Origin: Halolamina litorea
GTDB taxonomy: Archaea > Halobacteriota > Halobacteria > Halobacteriales > Haloferacaceae
DNA length: 64,000 nt
Direction of reading: 5' to 3'
Assembly (NCBI RefSeq): GCF_026616205.1
Contig: NZ_JANHGR010000001.1
Location: 1,054,001 to 1,118,000 of the forward strand
Shown here: piece by piece, positions 8,801 through 15,424 of the stretch
How positions within the stretch are numbered: position 1 is the stretch's first letter
How the letters are laid out: each line of letters opens with the position of its first letter
Translations under genes and position numbers: made by a program
Notes under the pieces: generated by a model
The model's input: the letters and a program-made list of their open reading frames with translations, nothing else
What the model was told of the DNA's origin: nothing
Database searches by the model: none

Positions 8801-9608
8801 CCGCGGACTCGCCGGGCGCGAGCGTCGTCGCCGACGGCGATCCCGCCGAGAACGCGTCGTCACCGGAGACGGTGACGCCGTCGATGGTGATCGAGGCGTC
8901 ACCCGTGCCGCCGAGGTTGGTCACCGTGACCGTCTCGGTGTCGGTTTCGCCGGTGAGCACCTCGCCGAAGCCGACGCTCGACGGGCCGCCGAGCGTGTCG
9001 GGCTCCGGCTCGGCGGCGACTATCTCGATCGCGGAGACCTTCGCGTTGTCCACCACGGTGGTGAAGTTCACGTCGAGCGTGTCGTCGCTCGGCGTCACGG
9101 TGAACGACTGCATCGTGCCGGTGTCGTGGCCCACGTCGGCGTGGATGTCGTAGTCGTTCAGGACCGTCTCGCCCTCGATCGCCACGTCGAACTCGCGCTC
9201 GCCCGACGCGGTCGCGAAGATCTCGGCGAAGTAGAGCCGGACGTCGTACGTCTGCCCGGCCGTCACGTCGAACGCCCACTGCTGGTCGCCGTAGCGTTCG
9301 GTCTGGAACACGTCGGCGGGCGTACTCGACGGGACCGACCCGTCGAGCGTGATCGCGTCACCCGTACTGTACGTCGACGTGCTCCCACTCACGGAGAGGC
9401 CGCTCGTGGAGCCCGGCACCGTCCAGTCGGGGCCGCCATCGACGGCCGTGACCGTCGATCCACCTGCGTTCACCCGATACTGTACGTCGCTACTCGTCTG
9501 AGCGGTCGCGGTCCCCGCCCCGAGCGCGACTGAGGTCACGCCCACGGACGTGACCATCAGTAACGCGAAGAGGACTGCGACCGCCTTCCGTACTGGTGTC
9601 GGTGGCAT
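2802..9608 (-). CDS. Giant secreted malectin / beta-propeller / PKD multidomain protein
   Basis: 2268 residues with a signal peptide (1-36, ending near ATAQ). Visible order: malectin-like domain (about 43-198; RVNAGG, ERYGD, VRLYFAEI); ASH/HYDIN-like sandwich (204-306; TVTNLGG, PVTFAP); beta-propeller resembling glucose/sorbosone dehydrogenases (313-790; FGPDGRLYVAQ, SGYRNPYDLVL); Asp-rich TSP3-type calcium repeats (797-870); a LamG-like region (871-1095); one PKD (1103-1198); a two-helix dockerin-like pair (1200-1268); an unnamed module (1275-1595); a second malectin (1603-1776); a second copy of the unnamed module (1782-2088); and a third malectin (2095-2267). Malectin domains bind carbohydrate, so a sugar-binding or sugar-oxidising surface role is likely but unproven. 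No PGF-CTERM anchor is present. It is the first gene of the three-gene minus-strand cluster. Confidence 0.8.
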   Translation of the reverse strand: MPPTPVRKAVAVLFALLMVTSVGVTSVALGAGTATAQTSSDVQYRVNAGGSTVTAVDGGPDWTVPGSTSGLSVSGSTSTYSTGDAITLDGSVPSSTPADVFQTERYGDQQWAFDVTAGQTYDVRLYFAEIFATASGEREFDVAIEGETVLNDYDIHADVGHDTGTMQSFTVTPSDDTLDVNFTTVVDNAKVSAIEIVAAEPEPDTLGGPSSVGFGEVLTGETDTETVTVTNLGGTGDASITIDGVTVSGDDAFSAGSPSATTLAPGESAEVPVTFAPSEAQPKAATLEVSHSGNNSPLTVDLAGEGASTAQVGFGKSSLQGFDQGQLTALEFGPDGRLYVAQQSGTVYALNVTRNGENSYSVTAQASIDAVQTIPNHDDNGNYVPGENTRQVTGLTVGGTADEPIVYVSSSDPTIDVGTDDDDTDTNSGAISRLTLDWGSSDSLNGVDHDVMVLGLPRSEENHATNGLDLSADGETLYVAQGGHTNKGAPSDNFGHTPEYALSAAVLEIDLAAIEQNYAAKDLANYDPQGSSESYPSVEFMYAIPTIGNDDATPGDDLPFGGQDGANQAKWLADGPVQVYSSGYRNPYDLVLSADDQLYVIDNGPNGGWGGQPVNEGAGGVCTNAPNEDGSYGTGDQLHIATEGSYGGHAAPIRANPTGADIYDANGNVVFDINASNSPVPASEVNPIECDYQDPTEDNSIGGTFGWTGGIDEYTASNFGGEMQGDLLVVEGASSVERVQLNATGTGVVSQSGNFFSDISALGIEAVGDDGPFPGTVWTARGDITVFEPNDFDNDDSGEQCTGADDPSLDEDGDGYDNADEIDAGTDPCSAASTPADFDDDGTSDLNDPDDDDDGIDDTEDLFALDPDNGLTTTLPIEMAFTETSLFGESGQGWTGLMANGSDYATLYDPGQMTVGGAAQVLTVENVPQGDAHQATNTQQFAFQRGFVADAPFTVETTVNGLPSDAEPFQSQGIYIGTGDQDNYAKLTVTGFSTGSGSGVQLATEEAGSFTDVANPPAPTAGNTTTLSMTVYPSNGTVEAYYTMADGSQQFVGETTVPTAWFDSSDGNGTAVGVIATSNGASSPFDATWSYLNVEYVDQPANQPPEADAGADQSVEAGTEVTLDASASTDPDGDDGLLGYTWTQTAGTPTGLLDMSDSAQVSFTAPDVSSETTYTFQVSVSDGEASDTDTVNVTVQPTPTETLTVAEAVAAGGENDSLVEDSEIQQAINWWATDSEVPNTGNQTIDDATIQSLINAWATESAVGDGDDGSQETGSALVEITPDSSIETSTYGGGTYQVTNTGEMNITSVSIDLSTATLPDMVYDPQGTAGDPTGEGFTIADEGDTGITTVPGSGEAFSQPHNGQNADDGYDVMTVEFDDFQSGETATFWADNDPTSIKGATINSQEAGPVSGLELARATVTVTYEDGSTQTTQLMGDGSAGGSTAVVTDDEAPAPTVGADGLTLNGSVLDGYHSGATVAAADQSITVTGEPGETVTLVRVEGELSLTNVPDADGDGEPGYDIEAYEANNAQDVEYYTATLDANGEATIPVTLTNTTADGDDNAGYNYFVAAHGQEGGDMGLASNVVVLKLEESVDDGNPEQPDDVVFAVNAGGAEYTAVDGTVYQADANFDGGTAYSTSDWADSPPEIGNTEDDPLYRTERYGDPFGYDIPVPADGEYTVTLQFAEIYQGAAPSDSPDSSGPTDGTNENDRLFNASIEGQQVLSEYDIFAEVGALNATEETFTVTVTDGTLNVDFTAINDNAKVSAITVTQANESDDGGDAGTASADFAVTANGGIDASTYESGSFEITNTGDVAITSVTYDLGTAAFPDVVFDPQGTAGDATAKGFTPDSGASAVSPTGSFAAPHNGQNGDDGYDQLVVDFGDFDAGETFAFSTDVDPTSIKNAQSTGAAGSVSGLELAGATVTVEYADGTTQTTSLFADGSDGGAEASAADDDPTAPTIGAENVSLDAGALEGHHSAATVTAANQTVTVTGPAGATVELLHVEGQLGLDNQTNGYDLEPFEANTAESVAVETVTLDANGEATVDVTLTNTSSSGAEGGFNYFVAAVADGGDTGATSNVVVLKYDDSDGGDSTTAQVLHRVNAGEGTTVPATDDGPDWTGAADTSSPYLTSVADPSNNYCGGDEVTAGSTVPNGTPDGVWDCERYGNMTWTFSVDAGQTVEVRLYMANSFTGTSEPGDRQFNVSIEGQQVLSQYDPVADAGHATGVMKAVTVTDDGDGTVTVVFETGAVENPEVRAIEIVESDDSEQ

Positions 9609-9982
9609 GTTGGTTGCCGCTGTCCACCACCTGCCGGCCGTGATGGGGCCGCCAGTCGGTGGAACAACGGGCCAACAGAGGTGCTACACCAGTTGTAACC
9701 ATAAACACACTAACTGGGCCGTAACGTTCTGTATAACGGCGGTTAGCGGTACACAACCATCAGTATACGGTCGACGTCTGTGGTCCACTCTGCCCCGACA
9801 GCGTCGACGACGCTGCTCGCCGTTCGTGGAACACTGAGTACGGTCCGCTGTTCACGATGTTCGTCGCGGGAAGTCGGATCGTGACTCACGATCGGGTGCC
9901 CACGGCTCGCTGCGCTCGTCTAGGAACGACTTTCCTGATTCAGAGGACGTGCCGCTGTTCGTCTCGGGTCGTTCGACAGAAG
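9609..9982. other. Intergenic region upstream of the giant secreted protein
   Basis: This 374-bp stretch has no convincing gene. It is less GC-rich than its surroundings around 9690-9760, as expected for haloarchaeal promoter DNA. On the minus strand a TATA-like GTTTAT (9701-9706) would place a transcript start about 70 bp before the ATG at 9608. Short open frames here lack coding-type third-position bias. Confidence 0.5.
9701..9706 (-). promoter_or_regulatory. Possible TATA box for the secreted-protein cluster
   Basis: The minus strand reads GTTTAT inside an AT-richer patch upstream of the 2268-residue protein. The spacing implies a leader of roughly 70 nt. Only the base composition and this weak match support it. 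Confidence 0.3.
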
Positions 9983-10055
9983 AGCCGGAGGAGGGATTTG
10001 AACCCTCGACCTATTCCTTACGAAGGAATCGCTCTGCCAGCTGAGCTACCCCGGC
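9983..10055 (-). tRNA. tRNA-Thr (anticodon CGT)
   Basis: The 73-nt minus-strand sequence folds as a full cloverleaf. The acceptor stem GCCGGGG pairs with CTCCGGC (one G-U). The D arm has GCTC/GAGC. The anticodon stem ATTCC/GGAAT encloses the loop TTCGTAA, giving anticodon CGT, which reads ACG (Thr). The T arm is GAGGG-TTCAAAT-CCCTC. The discriminator base is T and CCA is not encoded. No intron is seen. It follows the Trm5-like gene on the same strand by 55 bp. Confidence 0.97.
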
Positions 10056-10110
10056 GCGCACTCCAACGTACCGCCAACTCGAACATAAGGGTTGCGAAAC
10101 CCCACCGCGG

Positions 10111-11112
10111 TCAGTCGATCCGGTCCAGTCGCGCGTCCAGACAGACGTTCAGTTCGTGGGGGGCGTACGACCGCACGACCCGCTCTTCCAGCGTCGTCAC
10201 CTCGTACTCGTCGCCGGCGGCCGCCACCAGCGCCTCGCGGGCCCGGTCGAAGGGGCCGTCCTCGTGCTGGATGTCGTAGAGGTGGATCACACAGGAGTCC
10301 CCGGCGAACGCGACGGCGGCGTCGGCGAACTCCGCGGCGGTGTGAGGGAGGTTCATCACCAAGCGGTCGGCCCATCCCTCGTACTCCTCGGTCAACTCCC
10401 GCACGTCGCCGACGTGGGTGGTGATCCGGTCGGCGACGCCGTTGCGCTCCGCGTTCGCTTCGAGGTACGCGATAGCGTCCGGGTTGAGGTCGCAGGCGAC
10501 CACTTCCGCGCCCGCGTCGGCCATCGGGATCGCGTAGGGACCGACGCCGGCGAACATGTCCAGTACGTGCTCGCCGGGTTCGATCTGCTCCACGACGCGG
10601 TTTCGCTCGGTGGCGAGCCGGGGCGAGAAGTAGACCTCGGCCACATCGACGGCGAACTCGTGGCCGTACTCCCGGTGGACGGTCTCCGTCGGCGGGCGTT
10701 CGTCGCCCTCGTCGGCGAGCACCTCCCAGTCCCGAACTCGCGTCTCGCCTTTCACCTTCGAGTCGCGGTTGAGCACGCTCCGGACCGGGATGTCCGACTC
10801 GACGATGGCCTCGGCGATTTCGGCGGCGCGCTCGGGGTCGTCCTCGTCGACGAGCACCACGTCCCCGAGGCGCTCGTAGGTCGGCTCGTAGCCCAGCAGG
10901 TCCGCAGGTGTCTGCTGGGGGGTCCGCTCGGGCACGTCACGGTCCGAGAGGGGCAGGTCCTCGGGAACGGCGTCGGGGTCGGTGACCGGGATGAACAGGT
11001 CGCCGTTCTCGACGGCGATGCCGAACGACTGGTCGATCAGGTCCGCCTCCGCGAGGTGCTGTCGGGTCGCCTCGCCGTTCTCGCGGGCGACGACGACGCA
11101 GGGCCGCTTCAT
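10111..11112 (-). CDS. trm5: tRNA (guanine37-N1)-methyltransferase family protein (Trm5-like)
   Basis: 333 residues starting MKRPCVVVA at the ATG complement 11110-11112; the open frame continues upstream but that part looks non-coding. The N-terminal about 90 residues match the small D1 region of archaeal Trm5. A Rossmann methyltransferase core follows, with the SAM-binding stretch VLDMFAGVGPYAIPMA and the NLP-type motif LVMNLPH. The family methylates N1 of G37 next to the anticodon or, in Tyw2-type members, transfers an aminocarboxypropyl group in wyosine synthesis. NLPH suggests the Trm5 branch, but this was not tested by phylogeny. The tRNA-Thr gene lies just downstream on the same strand. 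Confidence 0.85.
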   Translation of the reverse strand: MKRPCVVVARENGEATRQHLAEADLIDQSFGIAVENGDLFIPVTDPDAVPEDLPLSDRDVPERTPQQTPADLLGYEPTYERLGDVVLVDEDDPERAAEIAEAIVESDIPVRSVLNRDSKVKGETRVRDWEVLADEGDERPPTETVHREYGHEFAVDVAEVYFSPRLATERNRVVEQIEPGEHVLDMFAGVGPYAIPMADAGAEVVACDLNPDAIAYLEANAERNGVADRITTHVGDVRELTEEYEGWADRLVMNLPHTAAEFADAAVAFAGDSCVIHLYDIQHEDGPFDRAREALVAAAGDEYEVTTLEERVVRSYAPHELNVCLDARLDRID

Positions 11113-11176
11113 ACCCGAACTCGGCGCCCGCCGCGAGTAAGGGCTGCGGTTGCCCCCGTCGGCGTCTCGCCCCGAC

Positions 11177-12481
11177 CTACGCGAGCGCTTCCAGTAGCTC
11201 CGGCGCCGACGCGGCGACTCCCGTTTCGCCGCTCCGAACCTCGCGGTAGCGCTCGGCCGCGGCCTGTGACACCGTCCGTTCGGCCAGCGACCGCCCCTCG
11301 ACACAGTAGACGGGCGTCGAGGATTCGGTGAGCCGGTCGAGCACGGGAACGAGCCCCGCCGTGAGGTCCACGTCGGCGACGACGACGGCGTCGGCGGCCG
11401 CGGCGAACTCGGCAGTTCGGTCGAGCGCCGCGGCGTCGGTCCCCGAGAGCGGGTCGACGGTGACGGTCTCCATCCCCAGCGCGTCCGCCACATCGGCGTC
11501 GCTGTCGCCCGTCGCCACGGGGCCGACCGTCGCCTCGACGCCCGCCCGGCCAAGCCGCGTGAGCAGGGGGCCCGCTCGCCCGCCGCCGGCGACGACGTGG
11601 ACCCGCTCCACGTCGGGCACGTCCGGGGCATCGATCTGTTCGGGGTTCTCCGGGAGCGCGGTCACCCGCGGGCGCTCGGTGACGGGGTCGGCGGTGACCA
11701 CCGAGGCGACGTCGAACGCCCGCTGCAGCGTCTCGCTGGTGAGCACCGTCTCCGGGGGACCGTCTGCGATCACGCCGCCGTCGGCGACGACGACCAGCCG
11801 ATCGCAGTACCGCGCCGCGGTGTCGAGGTCGTGGATCGCGGCGACGGCCGCCCGGCCCTCCTCGACCAGCGAGGCGACCGTCTCGAACGTCCGGAGTCGG
11901 TGGTTCGGGTCGAGGCTCGCGGTCGGCTCGTCGAGCAACAGGAGCGGCGTTTCCTGTGCTAACGCGCGGGCCAGCAGCACTCGCGAGCGCTCGCCGCCGG
12001 ATATCTCGGTGACGGGCCGGTCGGCGAACTCGCGTACCTCCGCGCGCTCCATCGCCCGGTCCACGGCGTCGCGGTCCGCTTCGTCCATCGCGCCGAAGCG
12101 GGGAACGTGCGGGGTTCGACCCATCTCGACGGCCTCGCGCACGCTGAACGCGAAGGAGACGGCGGTGTCCTGCGGGACCGTCGCGACCCGGCGGCCGATG
12201 GCCTTCGCCGAGAGGTCGGCCACGGGGTCGCCCGCCACGACCACCCGACCCAACTCGGGGGTGAGCGTCCCGCGCGCGGCACGTAGGAGCGTGGTCTTCC
12301 CGGCCCCGTTAGGGCCGACGAGGCCGACCAGCTCCCCGCGGGCCACGTCGAGACTCACGCCGTCGAGCACGTCGGTGCCGCCGAGGCTCACCGAGAGGTC
12401 CTCGACCGACAGTACGGGGTCGTCGGTGGGTGGCGTGTGGTCGTTGGGGGACGGTTCCGTTCGGTTACGCTGATGACTCAT
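11177..12481 (-). CDS. btuD: Cobalamin ABC transporter ATP-binding protein BtuD with C-terminal extension
   Basis: 434 residues. An ABC ATPase occupies about 20-260: Walker [10 protein letters not shown], signature ISGGERSRV, Walker [13 protein letters not shown], and the switch histidine in AAIHDLD. It powers a FecCD-type importer and sits at the cytoplasmic face with BtuC. About 170 extra residues follow ([28 protein letters not shown], and a Ser/Thr-Pro-Val-Tyr-Cys segment) and resemble a small Rossmann-like domain, seen in other haloarchaeal BtuD proteins but without a known function. The ATG overlaps the btuC stop by 4 bp (ATGA), so the pair is coupled. The cobalamin assignment comes from family resemblance and btuC/btuF context; heme or siderophore cannot be excluded. 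Confidence 0.82.
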   Translation of the reverse strand: MSHQRNRTEPSPNDHTPPTDDPVLSVEDLSVSLGGTDVLDGVSLDVARGELVGLVGPNGAGKTTLLRAARGTLTPELGRVVVAGDPVADLSAKAIGRRVATVPQDTAVSFAFSVREAVEMGRTPHVPRFGAMDEADRDAVDRAMERAEVREFADRPVTEISGGERSRVLLARALAQETPLLLLDEPTASLDPNHRLRTFETVASLVEEGRAAVAAIHDLDTAARYCDRLVVVADGGVIADGPPETVLTSETLQRAFDVASVVTADPVTERPRVTALPENPEQIDAPDVPDVERVHVVAGGGRAGPLLTRLGRAGVEATVGPVATGDSDADVADALGMETVTVDPLSGTDAAALDRTAEFAAAADAVVVADVDLTAGLVPVLDRLTESSTPVYCVEGRSLAERTVSQAAAERYREVRSGETGVAASAPELLEALA

Positions 12482-13551
12482 AGTTCGTGGACCCTCCGGT
12501 TTCGCAGCAGGAAGAGGAAGAACGGCGCGCCGACGGCGGCGGTGACGATGCCCACCGGGAGCTCCTGGGCGCCGCTCCGGGCGACCGTGTCGGCGGCGAC
12601 GAGGAACGCCGCGCCGGCGACTGACGCCGTCGGCAGCAGCACGCGGTGATCGGGGCCGACGACCAGCCGCAGCACGTGAGGGACGATCAGGCCGACGAAG
12701 CCGATGACGCCCGAGACGGCGACGGCGGCGCCGGTGATGACCGCCGAGACAGCGAGCAGCAGTCGCTTGGTCCGCTCGACTTCGATTCCCAGCCCGGCGG
12801 CCTCCTCCTCACCCAGCAGCAGGACGTTCAGGTCTCGTGCGTACGCGAGCAAGACGCCGAAGCAGACGAGGACGAACAGGGGGAGCAGCGGGACGCCGGC
12901 CACAGGGACGAAATCTCCCCAGCCGGCGTCGTCGAGGTGGCCCATCAGCCAGTAGACGACCTCGCGCATGCTCTGGCCGGAGTGCAGCAGCATGAAGGAG
13001 GTGACCGCGCCGAGGAACGTCTGGATCGCCACGCCCGCGAGCAGGAGCGTCGCCACGGGCGTCCGGCCGCCCTCGGTCGCGACGGCGTAGACGACAAACG
13101 CCGTCACGAGCGCGCCGACGAACGCCGCCGTCTCCAGTCCGAGCCCGAACGGGAGCAGGGCGGGGGCGACGATGGACGCCACCGCACCGACGGCGGCGCC
13201 CGAGGAGACGCCGACGATGGAGGGGTCGGCCATCGGGTTCCGGAAGAACCCCTGCATCACTGTCCCGGCGGCGGCCAGCGCGAACCCCACGAGTGCGCCG
13301 AGCAGGATCCGCGGGAGCCGGACGGCCATCACGATGGCCCGATGGGACTCCCGCAGCGAGAACGAGAAGGGGTGGTGCCAGCCGAGGTCGCCGCCGGCGA
13401 GGCTCGGGACGGCGACGGCCTCCAGTACGGCCTTCACGACGGTTTCGGCGGGCACCGGGACGGGACCGATCCCGGCGCTGGCGACGATGACGGCGACGAG
13501 CGCGAGGCTGAGCGCCGCTGACCAGCCGGCCGCTCGCCGAATCGCGTCCAT
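12478..13551 (-). CDS. btuC: Cobalamin ABC transporter permease BtuC (FecCD family)
   Basis: 357 residues from the ATG complement at 13549-13551 ([10 protein letters not shown]); a TTG two codons upstream is a less likely start. About ten hydrophobic helices fill the chain, with the FecCD-family stretches [34 protein letters not shown], and [13 protein letters not shown] near the end. It forms the membrane channel with BtuD. It is read divergently from btuF across 58 bp that hold a single AT box 29 bp from this ATG, so its mRNA is probably leaderless. Confidence 0.87.
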   Translation of the reverse strand: MDAIRRAAGWSAALSLALVAVIVASAGIGPVPVPAETVVKAVLEAVAVPSLAGGDLGWHHPFSFSLRESHRAIVMAVRLPRILLGALVGFALAAAGTVMQGFFRNPMADPSIVGVSSGAAVGAVASIVAPALLPFGLGLETAAFVGALVTAFVVYAVATEGGRTPVATLLLAGVAIQTFLGAVTSFMLLHSGQSMREVVYWLMGHLDDAGWGDFVPVAGVPLLPLFVLVCFGVLLAYARDLNVLLLGEEEAAGLGIEVERTKRLLLAVSAVITGAAVAVSGVIGFVGLIVPHVLRLVVGPDHRVLLPTASVAGAAFLVAADTVARSGAQELPVGIVTAAVGAPFFLFLLRNRRVHEL

Positions 13552-13573
13552 ACCCAAAGCTGAGTTGCGTTAG

Positions 13574-13586
13574 ATAAATACTTATT
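13574..13586. promoter_or_regulatory. Shared divergent TATA box between btuC and btuF
   Basis: ATAAATACTTATT is the only AT-rich element in the 58-bp gap. Its centre (13580) lies 29 bp from the btuC ATG and 30 bp from the btuF ATG. Both strands read a TATA-like sequence because the element is nearly palindromic. Archaeal transcription starts about 25-27 bp from TATA, so both mRNAs should be leaderless or nearly so. No cobalamin riboswitch would fit here. Confidence 0.65.
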
Positions 13587-13609
13587 GCACTAGCTGCCAG
13601 GTGGAGTCG

Positions 13610-14836
13610 ATGCGAACGTATGCGACGCTGATGCTCGTACTGTGTACCCTCCTCGCTGGGGCCGCGCCGGCCGCGGCGGTCGGCGCGCCCGGCGCGGGCG
13701 CCGTCGATACCGTCGACGCCGCCGACGCCACGCTCCAGCAGGAGACACCCGACTGTTCCTTCCCGTTCACGTCGACCGACGTGACCGGCACCGAGGTGAC
13801 CGTCGAGGAAGCACCGGAGACCGTGACGACGCTGGGCGCCAGCGCGGCCCAGACGATGTGGGAGATCGGCGGCAAGGAGCAGGTCGTCGGGCTCAGCAGC
13901 AACGCCCACTACCTCGCGAACGCCGAGAGCCGGACGAACGTCTCGGCGGCCGGCTTCGGCTACAGCACCGAGGCCGTCGTCGGCACCGAGGCCGACCTCG
14001 TGCTCGCGGCGAACATCGTCCCCGACTCGACGGTCACGGCGCTCCGCGACGCCGGCATGACGGTCTACCAGTTCCGGGCCGCCACCTCCGTCTCGGACGT
14101 GGCGAACAAGACCGAACTGATCGGTCGGCTTACCGGCAACTGCGAGGGCGCCGCCGAGGCGAACGCGTGGATGAACGCGAACGTCGAGACGGCCACCACC
14201 GTCACCGCCGACGCCGAGGCGCCCGACGTGCTGGTCCCCCTCAGCGGCGGTTCGTTGGTCGGCGGCGGGACGTTCATCGACGCGATGGTGACCGCGGCGG
14301 GCGGCACCAACCTCGCGGCCGACGCCTTCGAGAGCGCGTACCCCTACCAGGTCTCCGACGAGCGGATCATCGAACTCGACCCCGAGATGCTGGTGCTGCA
14401 GGAAGGTCAGGAGGACCTGATCGCCTCCGAACCGTACTCGCTGACGACCGCCGGTGCGAACAACGCCAGCGTCGTCGTCGACGGGAACTACCTGAGCCAA
14501 CCGGCGCCGCGCTCGGTGGTGTACTCGACCCGGAACCTCACCGAGGGGTTCCACCCCGACGCGGCCGCTGACGCGGAGTGGACCGCGCGGAGCGAGGTGA
14601 GCGTCGGCGCCGAGGCGACGACCACCGCGACGGCCGAAGCAACGGCCGAGGCGACGGCGGAAGCGACCGCGACGCAGACGGCGACTCCGACCGAGACTGC
14701 CGCCTCGACGGCGACGCCGACCGAGGCCGACGATCAGTCGGCGGAGGAGACTACTGCCTCCGGACCCGGCTTCGGCGGCGTCGCCGCCGTGGCGGCCCTG
14801 GGCGCCGGCGCGGCGCTGCTCGCCCGCCGGGACTGA
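13610..14836 (+). CDS. btuF: Cobalamin-binding protein BtuF with PGF-CTERM anchor
   Basis: 408 residues from ATG 13610. The signal peptide (MRTYATLMLVLCTLLAGAAPAAA) is followed by a periplasmic-binding fold of the BtuF/FhuD class (TTLGASAAQTMWEIGG, TEAVVGTEADLVLAANI, DPEMLVLQEG). A Thr/Ala/Glu-rich linker with repeated TAEA units (about 335-375) leads to GPGFGG, a hydrophobic segment and ARRD, the PGF-CTERM signal that archaeosortase A replaces with a lipid anchor. The protein should therefore capture corrinoid on the outer membrane face and pass it to BtuCD, encoded divergently. Substrate identity is inferred from family and context. Confidence 0.85.
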   Translation: MRTYATLMLVLCTLLAGAAPAAAVGAPGAGAVDTVDAADATLQQETPDCSFPFTSTDVTGTEVTVEEAPETVTTLGASAAQTMWEIGGKEQVVGLSSNAHYLANAESRTNVSAAGFGYSTEAVVGTEADLVLAANIVPDSTVTALRDAGMTVYQFRAATSVSDVANKTELIGRLTGNCEGAAEANAWMNANVETATTVTADAEAPDVLVPLSGGSLVGGGTFIDAMVTAAGGTNLAADAFESAYPYQVSDERIIELDPEMLVLQEGQEDLIASEPYSLTTAGANNASVVVDGNYLSQPAPRSVVYSTRNLTEGFHPDAAADAEWTARSEVSVGAEATTTATAEATAEATAEATATQTATPTETAASTATPTEADDQSAEETTASGPGFGGVAAVAALGAGAALLARRD

Positions 14837-14878
14837 GTCACCAAAACCGCTTTCAGCGCGGCCGGCCCATTTTGACGT

Positions 14879-15157
14879 ATGATCGAGAACATCGTCTACC
14901 CCGCCTACCTCGATGCGGCCTACAGCCGCTCGGAGGGCCGCCGGGTGCCGGAGTCGGCGGCCGTCGACGAGCCGACGGTCGACGAGATCGCCAAGGCCGT
15001 CCAGCAGGTCGGCTACGACGCCGTCGTCGAGCGGGACAAGACCTACTCCCGCGAGTACGAACAGCGCGGCCGCGTCGTCGTCCAGGGCGCCGACGACGCC
15101 TCCAAGAACGACCTCGTGCAGGCCATCGCGGCCTACGTCGGCATCCTCCGGGACTGA
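14879..15157 (+). CDS. srp19: Signal recognition particle subunit SRP19
   Basis: 92 residues. The start [20 protein letters not shown] matches the archaeal SRP19 opening, in which a Trp/Tyr-Pro-x-Tyr-Leu/Ile-Asp segment is followed by a basic RNA-binding turn (EGRRVP). SRP19 clamps helices 6 and 8 of 7S RNA so that SRP54 can bind. Length is normal for the family. The stop overlaps the gar1 start (TGATG), a pairing common in haloarchaea. Confidence 0.93.
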   Translation: MIENIVYPAYLDAAYSRSEGRRVPESAAVDEPTVDEIAKAVQQVGYDAVVERDKTYSREYEQRGRVVVQGADDASKNDLVQAIAAYVGILRD

Positions 15158-15384
15158 TGGAGCGAGTCGGCACGGTCTCCCGGACCGCACAGGGACTCGC
15201 CATCGCCCGCTGTCCGGGCGCTGACCACCCGCCGATCGGGCGGGCCGTCGTCGACGAGAACCTCGATACCGTCGGGCGGATCGTCGACGTGTTCGGCCCG
15301 GTCGAGCAGCCCTACGTCGCGGTCACACCAAACGACCGCTCGAAGCTCACGGCGCTCGTCGGCGGCAAACTCTACGCACGGTAG
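15157..15384 (+). CDS. gar1: H/ACA RNP protein Gar1
   Basis: 75 residues. The compact beta-barrel has GRAVVDENLDTVGRIVDVFGPVEQPYVAV, matching Gar1/Cbf5-binding proteins, which help guide-RNA-directed pseudouridylation by releasing product from Cbf5. It lacks the Gly-Arg tails of eukaryotic Gar1, as is normal in archaea. It overlaps srp19 by one base and is surely co-translated with it. Confidence 0.92.
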   Translation: MERVGTVSRTAQGLAIARCPGADHPPIGRAVVDENLDTVGRIVDVFGPVEQPYVAVTPNDRSKLTALVGGKLYAR

Positions 15385-15424
15385 GACCACAACCGCCAAA
15401 CCCCTCCCGAGCGAACGCCGGGGC

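Noticed and set aside
9857-10279. A 140-codon plus-strand frame reading through the tRNA-Thr gene
   Set aside because: The peptide contains the typical tRNA read-through string RRDLNPRPIPYEGIALPAELP and has no coding signature elsewhere; the DNA is a tRNA gene on the opposite strand.
11113-11631. An upstream extension of the Trm5 frame on the minus strand
   Set aside because: It overlaps btuD in another frame, is Arg/Ser/Pro-rich and is not part of the family; the protein starts at ATG 11112.
13552-13609. A cobalamin riboswitch controlling btuC/btuF
   Set aside because: The gap is 58 bp and both messages appear leaderless, leaving no room for the roughly 200-nt aptamer.
12809-15190. A 793-codon minus-strand frame over btuF and srp19
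   Set aside because: It lies opposite strong family matches (BtuF, SRP19, Gar1) and consists of Arg/Gly/Val-rich antisense translation.
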